DNA of 9,318 nt from JBCCRH01 sp039208045 (lineage in GTDB: Bacteria; Bacteroidota; Bacteroidia; Chitinophagales; Saprospiraceae), in contig JBCCRH010000237.1 in NCBI GenBank assembly GCA_039208045.1, forward strand, positions 1-9,318, in the 5' to 3' direction. This document shows, piece after piece, positions 1-6,168 of this stretch (its first letter is position 1; every line of letters begins with the position of its first letter). The notes beneath the pieces are model-generated. The model saw only the letters and a program-made list of their open reading frames with translations. It was not told the DNA's origin and did not search any database. The position numbers were made by a program, and so were the translations under genes.

Positions 1-413
1 ACGAAATCAAGAACCTGCTACAAGTGAGCAAAGCAAAGCACAAACTAGTTGTTGCTGATGCCTGTCATTCTGGTAGTCTACTAGCGATGCGTTCGGGCTC
101 TTCAGTGACCAATACCTTATTAAAGTATTATAAAGCATTTGAAGATTCACGTGGAGGCACCGCCTTGCTAATGTCGTCGAAAGGGGAAGAGTTCTCACTA
201 GAAGATGGTGGATTGCGATCTGGTATCTTCAGCCACTTTTTAGTGCGAGGGTTAAAGGGAGAGGCAGATAAGGATCAAAATAAAATCGTTACCATAAAAG
301 AACTATATTCATTCGTACATCAAAATGTGCGGCTATACACCGGTAATCTTCAAACACCTACCTTAACGGGAATATTTGATGACCGAATGCCGGTATCAGC
401 AATACGACATTAA
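1..413 (+). CDS. Caspase-like (peptidase C14) protein, C-terminal part, cut by window start
   Basis: The reading frame is open from base 3, so the gene begins left of the window; the GTG at 24 is internal. About 136 residues remain. They contain the caspase cysteine motif DACHSG (nt ~57-74), the conserved TALLMSSK and GIFSHFLVRGLKGEAD blocks, and an EF-hand-like acidic loop D-K-D-Q-N..E (nt 267-302). The catalytic histidine would lie upstream, out of view. By eye a little over half of the residues match the C-terminus of the next gene (482-2464), so the two are tandem paralogues; an N-terminal MORN region is likely but unseen. Caspase-like C14 proteins are cysteine proteases with Arg/Lys or Asp preference depending on subfamily; the substrate here is unknown. 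Codons are more A/T-ending than in the paralogue's caspase domain. Confidence 0.88.
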   Translation, partial: EIKNLLQVSKAKHKLVVADACHSGSLLAMRSGSSVTNTLLKYYKAFEDSRGGTALLMSSKGEEFSLEDGGLRSGIFSHFLVRGLKGEADKDQNKIVTIKELYSFVHQNVRLYTGNLQTPTLTGIFDDRMPVSAIRH

Positions 414-420
414 ACGATGC

Positions 421-459
421 GCCATTTAGCATAATCAAGAATGGCTACAATGGCTTTTT
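421..459 (+). terminator. Possible weak terminator between the two caspase genes
   Basis: GCCATT (421-426) can pair with AATGGC at 440-445 or at 449-454; the second copy is followed directly by TTTTT (455-459). The stem is only 6 bp and the loop is long, so the site may be a leaky terminator or chance. If it is not active, the two caspase genes could share a transcript. Confidence 0.25.
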
Positions 460-481
460 GTTATTGGCAACTTAGCAGACG

Positions 482-2464
482 ATGGCACCCTTTTTTACAA
501 CCAACTTCTCAGTAAGACTTCCCTTACTCACCATACTTTTTGTGGTAGTATACCACTCCTGTAGTTACGGGCAATGCTTATCGGGGGATTGTATAAATGG
601 CTACGGCGCATTCAAACTTGCTGAAGGTGCCCAATACACAGGCACTTTCAAGAATGGAAAGTTTGATGGGGTGGGCAACTGCCTGTACACAGATGGTTCC
701 GAATATGAAGGGGAATGGAAAAATGGCTTACCAGAAGGAAAAGGACTCAAGATTGCACCAAATGGTAAACAGACAGTTGGAGTTTGGAAACAAGGCCTGA
801 TGATTGAGGAACTATACTCGAACAATCCTGCTTTGCGAAGTAGCCGGGAAAAAAAGTTTGGCTGTATATCGGGGGATTGTAAAAATGGGCAGGGCATTTA
901 CGCTTTCAGAAGCGGAGCCTTATATATAGGAGACTTTAAAAAAGGAGAAATTCATGGTGTTGGTGTTTGCCACTTCAGTAATGGAAGCCGCTACAATGGA
1001 GAATGGCAGCACCGCTACCCACACGGCAAAGGCACTAAGTTTTTTCTAGACGGCACCCAGCGTACAGGTTATTGGAAAAAAGGAATGGCAGTAGATGAGA
1101 GTGGTCGTCCTATCAACACTACTGCGCCAGGGGCAGTATCAAACAGTCTGGAAATACAATCTGGTTGCCTAGTTGGTAACTGTAAAAATGGAGAAGGCAT
1201 CTTAGCTTATCCCGATGGAAGTCGATACGAAGGCTTCTTTGCCAAAGGACTCCCCTCCATTAGTGGTACCTTCCATTACCCGCAAGGGGACAAATATGTG
1301 GGAGCATTTAAAAATGGAGTACCGCACGGAGTAGGGCGTTTGTATGCTAAGGGGGGTAACGTAACCAGTGGCCGCTGGCTAGATGGGGAGTATATCGATC
1401 AGCAAGAGCAGGTCAACTGGGAAAACTTGGGGTGCATTCGAGGGAATTGTCAAAACGGAACTGGTACCTACATGTTCGAAGATGGCGCCAAATATATCGG
1501 TCAATTCTACGAAGGATTACCCAATGGAAAAGGAACGGTATTTTATCCTAATAGTGAGCGATATGAAGGGAGCTTCCAACGCGGTGCCTTTGAAGGATTT
1601 GGGGTATTATTTCAAAATAATGGCACACAAGTAAGCGGCCTCTGGAAAGCAGGCAACTATATAGGTAGCCCGCCGGAAACCACTCCTACTGTGAGCGCAC
1701 CAACGAATGCCCCCGCTCCAAGCCGCCCCAGCACCAAAGTAGATGTGAAGATATGGGCCGTCATCGTAGGCGTCGCTGCCTATAATCATATGCCCGTCCT
1801 CCGCTACACCGACGATGATGCCTATCGCATTTACGCCTTCCTTAAAAGTCCCGAAGGCGGAGCCTTAGACGATAGCCAGATACGCATCCTGATCGATGAA
1901 GATGCCACCCTATTTCATATCAAGCAGACCATGAAAGAAGTCTTTGGTAAGGCTGGCGCTAATGATCTCGTACTCCTTTATTTCTCTGGTCATGGCCTAA
2001 AAGGTGCATTTCTACCCTTTGACTTTGATGGCTATCAAAATAAACTAGAACACAGCGAAATCAACCGAATTTTACGAACCAGTAAAGCCAAATATAAACT
2101 ATGCGTCGCAGACGCTTGCCACTCCGGCAGCTTAGTGAGCAATAGAAGCGGTGACCTTAGTGGCACTCTGGATGGCTATTACAACGCCATCGCCAAGGCC
2201 CGCTCTGGCACCGCTCTCATTATGTCCTCCAAATCCAACGAAACTTCCCTCGAATCCAGCGGCTTGCGCCAAGGTGTATTTAGCCATTTCTTTATCCGAG
2301 CCCTAAAAGGCGAAGCCGACAGAGATGGTAACCGCGCCATCACTGTCCAAGAACTATTTGACTTTGTCAAGCTAAACGTCCGCACCTACACTCGCAACCG
2401 CCAATCTCCCATCCTTCGAGGCGACTATGATCCCAACCTTCCCATCGCTTTTCGCCGCCGCTAA
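482..2464 (+). CDS. Exported MORN-repeat protein with C-terminal caspase-like (C14) domain
   Basis: This is a 660-residue protein. Residues 1-30 look like a signal peptide (polar start, hydrophobic core at ~14-23, possible cleavage after SYG), so it probably acts in the periplasm or outside the cell. Residues 31-392 hold four modules of ~90-100 residues. Each opens with C-x4-C-x-N-G-x-G (cysteines 32/37, 128/133, 229/234, 318/323) and contains about three MORN motifs (pattern YxGxFxxGxxxGxG). A Pro/Thr/Ala-rich linker (~395-418) leads to the caspase domain (~422-652): WAVIVGVAAY strand, catalytic His504 in YFSGHG, catalytic Cys546 in DACHSG, and an EF-hand-like loop at 613-624 (D613, D615, N617, E624). 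Both catalytic residues are intact. MORN repeats in other proteins bind membranes or proteins; here they may target or restrain the protease (inference). The ATG at 482 is chosen because it gives the full signal peptide. No strong ribosome binding site is visible, which is normal for the phylum. Confidence 0.93.
   Translation: MAPFFTTNFSVRLPLLTILFVVVYHSCSYGQCLSGDCINGYGAFKLAEGAQYTGTFKNGKFDGVGNCLYTDGSEYEGEWKNGLPEGKGLKIAPNGKQTVGVWKQGLMIEELYSNNPALRSSREKKFGCISGDCKNGQGIYAFRSGALYIGDFKKGEIHGVGVCHFSNGSRYNGEWQHRYPHGKGTKFFLDGTQRTGYWKKGMAVDESGRPINTTAPGAVSNSLEIQSGCLVGNCKNGEGILAYPDGSRYEGFFAKGLPSISGTFHYPQGDKYVGAFKNGVPHGVGRLYAKGGNVTSGRWLDGEYIDQQEQVNWENLGCIRGNCQNGTGTYMFEDGAKYIGQFYEGLPNGKGTVFYPNSERYEGSFQRGAFEGFGVLFQNNGTQVSGLWKAGNYIGSPPETTPTVSAPTNAPAPSRPSTKVDVKIWAVIVGVAAYNHMPVLRYTDDDAYRIYAFLKSPEGGALDDSQIRILIDEDATLFHIKQTMKEVFGKAGANDLVLLYFSGHGLKGAFLPFDFDGYQNKLEHSEINRILRTSKAKYKLCVADACHSGSLVSNRSGDLSGTLDGYYNAIAKARSGTALIMSSKSNETSLESSGLRQGVFSHFFIRALKGEADRDGNRAITVQELFDFVKLNVRTYTRNRQSPILRGDYDPNLPIAFRRR
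575..1657 (+). repeat. Four tandem cysteine-paired MORN modules within the coding region
   Basis: Module starts (first cysteine codon) fall at nt ~575, 863, 1166 and 1433, so the period is 267-303 bp. Protein conservation is strong at the C-x4-C-x-N-G-x-G opening. Modules 1 and 2 also stay nearly identical in DNA there: nt 580-600 and 868-888 differ at one of 21 bases. Modules 1 and 2 share an extra cysteine (residues 66 and 163) absent from 3 and 4. This points to expansion by duplication, with 1 and 2 closest. Confidence 0.8.
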
Positions 2465-2495
2465 AAATTCATTTTTAATTCTCCTTACTTTCCCT

Positions 2496-2503
2496 TACCT
2501 TTG
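2496..2503 (+). promoter_or_regulatory. -7 element of the rpsF operon promoter
   Basis: TACCTTTG matches the Bacteroidota -7 consensus TAnnTTTG exactly. The -33 region, 20 bp upstream (2473-2475), reads TTT rather than TTG, a partial match inside an A/T-rich stretch. Transcription would start near 2509, giving a leader of ~22 nt to ATG 2531 or ~34 nt to ATG 2543. That is too short for an obvious structured autoregulatory leader. Confidence 0.6.
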
Positions 2504-2530
2504 CGCTCGCTTTTATTTTTTGGTATAAAT

Positions 2531-3067
2531 ATGTCTGATCCAATGAAAAATTACGAAGTAACTCTTATCGTAGACCCAGTGCTGTCGGGGGAAGAAATCA
2601 AAGCGACAGCTCAGACATATGTCGATCAACTTACTAACGAAGGTAGTGTGATCGTACATGTGGATGAAATGGGATTGCGCCAGTTGGCCTATCCTATCAA
2701 CAAGCGCACCTCAGGGGTGTATTTCTGTATCGAATTCCAAGTCGAGTCGGGAGAACTTATCGACAAGCTAGAGCTAGCATTGCGTCGCGATGAGCGCATC
2801 ATGCGTTTCTTAGCTATTCGTCTAGACAAGTACGGTGTAAAGTACAACGACGACAAGCGCAATGGCAAAATCGGTAAAGTGAAGAAGAAAGAGAAGAAAG
2901 ACAACAGACGTGGTGGCCGCGATAATCGTGGGCGTGACAACCGTGGTCGTTCAAGAGATAGAGATCGAAACAGAGGGCCAAAGCCTGATGCACCCAAGAC
3001 GGAAGCTCCCAAGCAAGAGCAAGCTACAGGTGAAGCTGTTGCAGCAAAGAAAGAAGGAGAAGAGTAA
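2531..3067 (+). CDS. rpsF: 30S ribosomal protein S6 with long RG/K-rich tail
   Basis: S6 binds the central domain of 16S rRNA together with S18 in the small-subunit platform. Residues ~5-104 form the normal S6 fold: KNYEVTLIVDP start, GLRQLAYPINKRTSGVYF, and ELALRRDERIMRFLAIRLDK near its end. Beyond it lies a ~74-residue low-complexity tail: a Lys-rich stretch (~112-123), RDNRGRDNRGR-type Arg/Gly/Asp repeats (~124-149), then a Pro/Ala/Glu-rich end. The protein is 178 residues, compared with about 95-135 in most bacteria. The frame is open to a TTG at 2501, but that would overlap the promoter. ATG 2531 is used; ATG 2543 (MKNYEV) fits the usual S6 N-terminus equally well. It is the first gene of the rpsF-rpsR-rplI operon. 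Confidence 0.95.
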   Translation: MSDPMKNYEVTLIVDPVLSGEEIKATAQTYVDQLTNEGSVIVHVDEMGLRQLAYPINKRTSGVYFCIEFQVESGELIDKLELALRRDERIMRFLAIRLDKYGVKYNDDKRNGKIGKVKKKEKKDNRRGGRDNRGRDNRGRSRDRDRNRGPKPDAPKTEAPKQEQATGEAVAAKKEGEE

Positions 3068-3104
3068 ATTCATCCATTACGATTAATCAAAAAACAAAAA
3101 GAAA

Positions 3105-3371
3105 ATGGCTTCTAGAGACGATATAAAATTTCTAAGCAATCCTAAAATTGGGCAGAAAAAGCAAAAGTACTGCCGCTTCCGCAAGTTCGGAATTAAGTAT
3201 ATTGACTATAAAGATCCAGACTTTTTAATGCAGTTCGTTAATGAGCAAGGTAAAATTTTACCTCGCCGAATCACGGGTAACTCATTAAAGTATCAGCGTA
3301 AAGTGGCTACTGCAATCAAGCGTGCGCGCCACCTTGCTATCCTGCCTTATGTAGCAGATTTGCTTAAGTAA
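3105..3371 (+). CDS. rpsR: 30S ribosomal protein S18
   Basis: This 88-residue protein pairs with S6 on the 16S rRNA platform. The S18 core is clear: IKYIDYKDPDFLMQFVNEQGKILPRR and then the family signature ITGNSLKYQRKVATAIKRAR, ending HLAILPYVAD. Its length is normal for the phylum. It starts 37 bp after the rpsF stop, with an A-rich, purine-only stretch before ATG 3105 and no distinct Shine-Dalgarno sequence. It is co-transcribed with rpsF and rplI. Confidence 0.98.
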   Translation: MASRDDIKFLSNPKIGQKKQKYCRFRKFGIKYIDYKDPDFLMQFVNEQGKILPRRITGNSLKYQRKVATAIKRARHLAILPYVADLLK

Positions 3372-3410
3372 AGCCTTGGTATCTTTTTCCCAATTTTCAA
3401 TTTGATAGTC

Positions 3411-3857
3411 ATGAATATTATTTTGCTTCAAGATTTAGATAAGGTGGGCCAAAAGCACGAGGTGGTCACCGTAAAAGATGGATACGGTCGCAATTATCTG
3501 ATCCCAAAGGGATTAGCAGTTATTGCGAATAAAACAAATATGTCTAAGCTAGATGATATTAAGCGCAAAGAGCGTGAAGTATTAGAAGCTAGACTCTCCG
3601 AATTCAAAGCTATTGCAGCTAAGCTGGAAGGCCAAGTCCTCAAGATTGGTGCTAAAGCAGGTACCAGTGGTAAGATATTTGGTAGCGTAACCAACGTGCA
3701 GCTTGCTTCAGCATTGATGGATCAACTTAGCATTGATGTAGATCGTAGAAAAATCATCATCGATGAGGAGGTAAAAGAACTGGGCACATTTTCTGCTAAG
3801 CTAGATATGCACCCAGATGTAGATGCAAAAGTTACCTTTGAAGTGATAGCAGAGTAA
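3411..3857 (+). CDS. rplI: 50S ribosomal protein L9
   Basis: L9 binds domain V of 23S rRNA at the base of the L1 stalk and helps limit frameshifting and slippage. This 148-residue protein has the typical two-lobe layout. The N-terminal domain (1-~45) carries the family signature from Gly13 to Ala36, including VKDGYGRNYLIPKGLA. A long charged connecting helix (~45-75) leads to the C-terminal domain (~76-148; KAGTSGKIFGSVTNVQLA). ATG 3411 gives the standard MNIILLQD start; a TTG three codons upstream is in frame but does not fit the family. It is the last gene of the operon, 39 bp after rpsR and followed by a strong terminator. Confidence 0.98.
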   Translation: MNIILLQDLDKVGQKHEVVTVKDGYGRNYLIPKGLAVIANKTNMSKLDDIKRKEREVLEARLSEFKAIAAKLEGQVLKIGAKAGTSGKIFGSVTNVQLASALMDQLSIDVDRRKIIIDEEVKELGTFSAKLDMHPDVDAKVTFEVIAE

Positions 3858-3878
3858 GCACCTTGCTCCACTAAAATA

Positions 3879-3916
3879 AAAATGCGATTGTAGCTGTAGC
3901 TGCAATCGCATTTTTT
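3879..3916 (+). terminator. Intrinsic terminator of the rpsF-rpsR-rplI operon
   Basis: AAAATGCGATTGTAGC (3879-3894) pairs with GCTGCAATCGCATTTT (3899-3914) around a TGTA loop: 16 bp with one G-T pair. A six-T run (3911-3916) ends the stem. It lies 21 bp after the rplI stop. The A-run on the other side could also allow function on the minus strand, but the nearest minus-strand gene ends far to the right. Confidence 0.93.
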
Positions 3917-3939
3917 GTTGTGCCTGCGTTTACCCGATG

Positions 3940-3952
3940 GTTGTAAAACATT
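3940..3952 (+). repeat. Left copy of a short inverted repeat flanking the SUMF1/beta-lactamase gene
   Basis: GTTGTAAAACATT here is the reverse complement, with one mismatch, of 5898-5910 (AACGTTTTACAAC). The core GTTGTAAAAC is exact. The two copies bracket one complete gene and nothing else. They may be the ends of an inserted segment or chance in A/T-rich spacer. Confidence 0.35.
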
Positions 3953-3999
3953 AATGCAGCCTGTCAAAATATTTCGGGTCTTTGTAGGAAACTATAAAG

Positions 4000-5880
4000 A
4001 TGAATATGGACGCTAAATTTCTTTACCTTCTTTTATTTGTTTCGCAAGTAGGATTTTCTCAGGGTCTAAAAATCTCTGAACCAGAACTTATTTTTGTTAA
4101 GGGTGGTGATTTTCTAATGGGATGTTTGAGAGAAAGTGACCCTGAGTGTCTTAGTGATGAAAAACCAGGAACAGTGGTAACATTGTACGACTATTGGATT
4201 GGAAAATTTGAAATCACCAATGCGCAGTATGCCGAGTTTCTATCAGAAAAGGGCAACGAAACTGATAGTCTTAAACCATGGTACATAATGGATGAATATG
4301 CATTGATAAAGCAATCAAAAGGTGGAACGTTTAAATCTAAAAAAGGAGTTGAAAATCATCCAGTAAATAATATCACATGGTATGGCGCAAAAGCTTATAC
4401 AGAGTGGTTGTCAAGAAAAACTAATAAGTTATATCGGCTACCAACAGAGGCAGAATGGGAATTTGCAGCAAGGGGTGGCAATGAAAGTAAAGGTTATATT
4501 TATGCAGGCAGCAACGATTTGGAAGAAGTTAGCTGGACTTTTGAGAATGCCATTAATTCAAAAACTGGATGGGATATAGAAGAAAAGGCAGGAACATTTC
4601 CTGTGGGCCAAAAAAAACCTAATGAGCTAGGCATCTATGACATGACGGGCAACTTGAGTGAATGGGTTGTTGATGTTTACGATAATAAATACACTGGTGG
4701 AATCAACCCTACAGGGCCTAAGTTAGGAAGCTACAAAATTGTAAGAGGAGGTAGCTGGGACAATGAAGATTTAGAATCTCGAAATACTGCTCGGACGAGA
4801 GCAAGAGGAATCAGTTCCTTTACTACCAATAAGGGTTTCAGAGTCGTCATGGAAAAGGAAAGGTTCCTAAAAACGGATACCATGGCTCAGAAATACGATT
4901 TTAACGGTGTTGTGATGGTTAAGAAGCGAGATGATATTATTTATCATAAAAGCTTTGGAACTGTTGATGGAGAAAATGGCAATCCCATGACCAATGAAAC
5001 CCCTTTTACCATCATGTCCATAACCAAAGTTTTTACATCTACCATTATTCTCCAATTAATGGAAGAAGGGAAAATAAACCTCAATCACACCATTGATAAG
5101 TACCTCCGTGATTATAAAGGCCCTGCTGCCAATATAGTTACCTTGCACCAATTGCTTAGTCATACATCAGGAATACAGGCTGCAGAAGTTGCCAAAGAAA
5201 ATGATGGTGAAACTCCAAGTGTATTTGCAAACAGTTATTCAACAGCGCAGATATTGGATAAATATTGTAGTGGCCCCTTGATCTTTGAACCTGGCTCCAG
5301 GTTCGATTACAGCAATGCCGATTACATCATTTTGGGGAAAATAATTGAGGAAGTTGAAAATAATAGCTTCGAAAATGTTTTGAGCCAACGAATATTAGTT
5401 CCACTAGGGATGAACGAGAGTGGGTTGATCACTAACGAAAATTTCAAAAAGTTTGAGCAGGAAAAAAGATTTCCAAAGGGGTATTCTTGGAATAATGAAG
5501 CTGAGGTTATGGAAGCAGATAAAGATGTGTATATCCAAAATTTTTTCTCAGCGGGAGGAATGTATTCCACAGTCAACGATCTATCAAAATTTTCCGACGC
5601 TTTATACTTAAACAAGTCACTTTTGAACCAAGAATCCATGGATTTGCTATTACAAACTTATCCTGATAAAAATGAATATGGATATGGAACTTGGGTCAGG
5701 TTCCATGACCGAGGCAAGCAAGTTATTAAGGCAGCGAATCGACCAGGTAGAAATCTAGGTATCAATACAATGTTTTCTTATGTTTTTGAACATGATATTT
5801 CCATCATTATATTTTTGAATACTGATAGAGTTAGTATCGATAGCTTTGTCTCTTATATTCAAAAGCAACTACTCGAATAA
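4000..5880 (+). CDS. Exported fusion protein: SUMF1/FGE-like domain plus serine beta-lactamase-type hydrolase
   Basis: This is a 626-residue protein. Residues 1-22 form a signal peptide (hydrophobic core LYLLLFVS, possible cleavage near FSQG), so it is exported. Residues ~27-285 are a formylglycine-generating-enzyme-like domain: FVKGGDFLMG, EITNAQYAEFL, HPVNNITWYGAKAYTEWL, YRLPTEAEWEFAARGG, GIYDMTGNLSEWV, VRGGSWDN, NKGFRVV. The copper-binding cysteine pair of true FGE is absent; the domain's only cysteines are 42 and 50, near its start. Sulfatase activation is therefore unlikely. Residues ~295-622 are a class C beta-lactamase/PBP4*-type domain with S340-I-T-K343 (nucleophile and general base) and Y437-S-N439. 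The third motif, normally HxG or KTG, reads N580-R-P-G583, so activity on beta-lactams is uncertain; a peptidase or esterase role is as likely. It stands alone and is A/T-richer than its neighbours. No good TAnnTTTG promoter was found in the 84 bp between the terminator and ATG 4000. Confidence 0.93.
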   Translation: MNMDAKFLYLLLFVSQVGFSQGLKISEPELIFVKGGDFLMGCLRESDPECLSDEKPGTVVTLYDYWIGKFEITNAQYAEFLSEKGNETDSLKPWYIMDEYALIKQSKGGTFKSKKGVENHPVNNITWYGAKAYTEWLSRKTNKLYRLPTEAEWEFAARGGNESKGYIYAGSNDLEEVSWTFENAINSKTGWDIEEKAGTFPVGQKKPNELGIYDMTGNLSEWVVDVYDNKYTGGINPTGPKLGSYKIVRGGSWDNEDLESRNTARTRARGISSFTTNKGFRVVMEKERFLKTDTMAQKYDFNGVVMVKKRDDIIYHKSFGTVDGENGNPMTNETPFTIMSITKVFTSTIILQLMEEGKINLNHTIDKYLRDYKGPAANIVTLHQLLSHTSGIQAAEVAKENDGETPSVFANSYSTAQILDKYCSGPLIFEPGSRFDYSNADYIILGKIIEEVENNSFENVLSQRILVPLGMNESGLITNENFKKFEQEKRFPKGYSWNNEAEVMEADKDVYIQNFFSAGGMYSTVNDLSKFSDALYLNKSLLNQESMDLLLQTYPDKNEYGYGTWVRFHDRGKQVIKAANRPGRNLGINTMFSYVFEHDISIIIFLNTDRVSIDSFVSYIQKQLLE

Positions 5881-5897
5881 CTTCAGCGAATAAATAG

Positions 5898-5910
5898 AAC
5901 GTTTTACAAC
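5898..5910 (-). repeat. Right copy of the short inverted repeat flanking the SUMF1/beta-lactamase gene
   Basis: On the plus strand this reads AACGTTTTACAAC. Its reverse complement matches 3940-3952 at 12 of 13 positions. It begins 18 bp after the stop codon of the fusion gene and 7 bp before the separate 103-bp inverted-repeat segment. Confidence 0.35.
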
Positions 5911-5916
5911 AATACC

Positions 5917-6019
5917 TAAAAACTATGCTGTAACTGGGTGGACTGGATAGCGTTCATCAACTTAGAACCATTGTATCCTTCAGACAAGTTTGGAGCTGTT
6001 AAGTTCAACATAGTTTTTA
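5917..6019. mobile_element. Candidate MITE-like segment with 11-bp terminal inverted repeats
   Basis: TAAAAACTATG (5917-5927) and CATAGTTTTTA (6009-6019) are exact reverse complements. The match continues imperfectly inward: left CTGTAACT, right (reverse complement) TTGAACT, giving ends of about 18 bp. Both ends carry TA, as left by elements that duplicate a TA target (IS630/Tc1 type). No transposase frame lies inside. The size, ends and lack of coding fit a miniature element, but the family is not recognised and copy number cannot be seen. Confidence 0.4.
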
Positions 6020-6118
6020 TGTAGGCGTTATCGAGGAATGCGCTTGCTTCCAGGCTGCGTGAGGGATCGTAGGTGTTGTCTGAATCCGCCTCAAGCGGAA
6101 GAGTGCCGAAGAGCCCGA

Positions 6119-6160
6119 CCCCGATCGTCCACAGAGCGTAGTCGAAGTGGACGATCGGGG
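6119..6160. repeat. Perfect 14-bp GC-rich palindromic hairpin (REP-like)
   Basis: CCCCGATCGTCCAC (6119-6132) and GTGGACGATCGGGG (6147-6160) pair perfectly around the 14-nt loop AGAGCGTAGTCGAA. The loop and its edge (GAGCGTAGTCGAAG) resemble the CTGAGCGTAGTCGAAG-type intergenic repeats that I recall as common in Bacteroidota genomes. It begins 8 bp after the stop of the minus-strand peptidase gene and has no T-tract on either side. It is therefore more likely a dispersed palindromic repeat or a 3'-end stabilising structure than a simple terminator. Confidence 0.75.
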
Positions 6161-6168
6161 GCACGCCC

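Larger units (their letters stand above)
5881..6168. other. Gene-free spacer between convergent genes, containing repeats
   Basis: These 288 bp separate the ends of two convergent genes. The left part is A/T-rich and holds one copy of the GTTTTACAAC repeat and a 103-bp segment with terminal inverted repeats. The right part turns GC-rich and ends in a large perfect hairpin. A 91-codon minus-strand frame (5916-6191) crosses both repeats and the end of the peptidase gene; I do not accept it as a gene. No U-tailed terminator is visible for either flanking gene. Confidence 0.6.

Noticed and set aside
601..1634. Alternative frames inside the MORN region (for example 601-897 minus, 1383-1634 plus)
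   Set aside because: They are shadows of the long MORN-caspase frame, which has clear repeat and catalytic motifs.
2462..2477. TAAAAAT/ATTTTTA palindrome at the end of the MORN-caspase gene as a terminator
   Set aside because: The stem is A/T-only, 7 bp, and includes the stop codon; too weak to call.
2501..2530. TTG start extending S6 by ten residues
   Set aside because: It would begin inside the -7 promoter element, and the extra residues do not fit the S6 N-terminus.
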